Below are positions 63,693-64,000 of a stretch of 64,000 bases of DNA, in pieces. The first letter of the stretch is position 1, and every line of letters starts with the position of its first letter. Source of the DNA: Microbulbifer celer (lineage in GTDB: Bacteria; Pseudomonadota; Gammaproteobacteria; Pseudomonadales; Cellvibrionaceae); NCBI RefSeq assembly GCF_020991125.1, contig NZ_CP087715.1:1143501-1207500 (forward strand), in the 5' to 3' direction. The notes beneath the pieces were generated by a model, which made no database searches, was not told the origin of the DNA, and worked only from the letters and a program-made list of their open reading frames with translations. Position numbers and translations under genes: made by a program.

Positions 63693-64000
63693 GTGGCACA
63701 GTTTTTCCAGATTCATCCGGACAATCCGCAGGCACGGCTGATCAATCAGGCCGCTGAGATCGTCTCCGCCGGCGGTATCATCGTATTTCCCACGGATTCA
63801 GCCTACGCCATTGGCTGTCGGCTTGGGGAAAAGCTCGCCGTAGAGCGTATCCGCGCGCTGCGGCAACTGGACAAGCATCATAACTTTACCTTGATGTGCC
63901 GGGATCTGTCGGAACTGGCCAGCTACGCCAAGGTCGACAATCAGATGTTCCGCCTGCTTAAAAATCATACCCCGGGCCCCTACACCTTCATCATGCCGGC
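63693..64000 (+). CDS. yciO: YciO/Sua5-type threonylcarbamoyl-AMP synthase family protein, cut by window edge
   Basis: GTG 63693 follows AGGGGG. The frame reads M-A-Q-F-F-Q-I-H-P-D-N-P-Q, then I-V-F-P-T-D-S-A-Y-A-I-G-C and L-M-C-R-D-L-S-E-L, with P-G-P-Y-T-F-I-M-P-A at the edge. These are the YrdC/Sua5 fold motifs in their YciO form (K-H-H-N-F-T instead of K-R-x-x-K-P). About 102 residues of the usual 206 are visible. YciO resembles the tRNA t6A enzyme, but its own role is less clear. Confidence 0.9.
   Translation, partial: MAQFFQIHPDNPQARLINQAAEIVSAGGIIVFPTDSAYAIGCRLGEKLAVERIRALRQLDKHHNFTLMCRDLSELASYAKVDNQMFRLLKNHTPGPYTFIMP

Overview
The window looks like chromosomal DNA of a moderately GC-rich, aerobic, probably marine gammaproteobacterium. 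Three things suggest Cellvibrionales, for example Microbulbifer or a relative: a GH18 chitinase with poly-serine linkers, TonB-dependent receptors, and the yciI/VC0807/trpH/yciO gene order. This placement is inferred from gene content, not from a marker gene. I see no rRNA, tRNA, CRISPR array, transposase or phage gene. Layout: (1) 1-2948: the end of a GIY-YIG gene, then an arsenic operon arsR-arsC-acr3-arsH behind a perfect 20-bp palindrome. (2) 2986-8829: an SOS-type radical SAM gene, a MocR/PtsJ-like regulator divergent from a DapA-family gene, and a glutamate synthase-like gene. The regulator/DapA block is bracketed by two imperfect copies, about 150 bp each, of the radical SAM 5' region, each carrying a LexA box. 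This looks like insertion by recombination. (3) 8842-12525: a Na+/H+ antiporter, a DUF2279 protein and an outer-membrane phospholipase A gene whose catalytic serine codon is TAA. (4) 12614-18798 (minus strand): kbl-tdh threonine degradation, a MITE-like inverted repeat, a small unknown gene, and an aldehyde dehydrogenase with a ThDP-dependent decarboxylase (possible arginine transaminase pathway). (5) 19114-22925: an hscC-djlC-like Hsp70/J-protein pair and pdxH. (6) 22947-31379: a pim-like acyl-CoA oxidation cluster, a TonB-dependent receptor and a quinone oxidoreductase. (7) 31141-38501: a lytic transglycosylase with two solute-binding domains, xseA, guaB and guaA. (8) 38651-43924: a Fur-box siderophore receptor and a mesX-mesD-flavin reductase operon for folate-independent, oxygen-requiring methionine synthesis. 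(9) 44095-47740: a chitinase with two NagR-type operators upstream, a gene graveyard (decarboxylase and amidohydrolase relics), and a pirin. (10) 47806-55334: a class III cyclase/lipoprotein pair divergent from a Fur-box operon for a ferric-iron ABC transporter led by an unknown periplasmic protein. (11) 55720-64000: an OmpA protein, an rRNA methyltransferase, DUF2520, pdxJ, a periplasmic cyclophilin, an SH3 protein, YciI, a VC0807 protein, a PHP phosphoesterase and the start of yciO. Recurring themes are iron supply (Fur), chitin use (NagR), metal stress (ArsR), SOS control (LexA) and vitamin B6 metabolism (pdxH, pdxJ, PtsJ-like). The best candidates for new biology are the MesX/MesD operon, the unknown protein heading the iron operon, and the recombined LexA-box island. 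The best evolutionary oddity is the phospholipase stop codon at its nucleophile.
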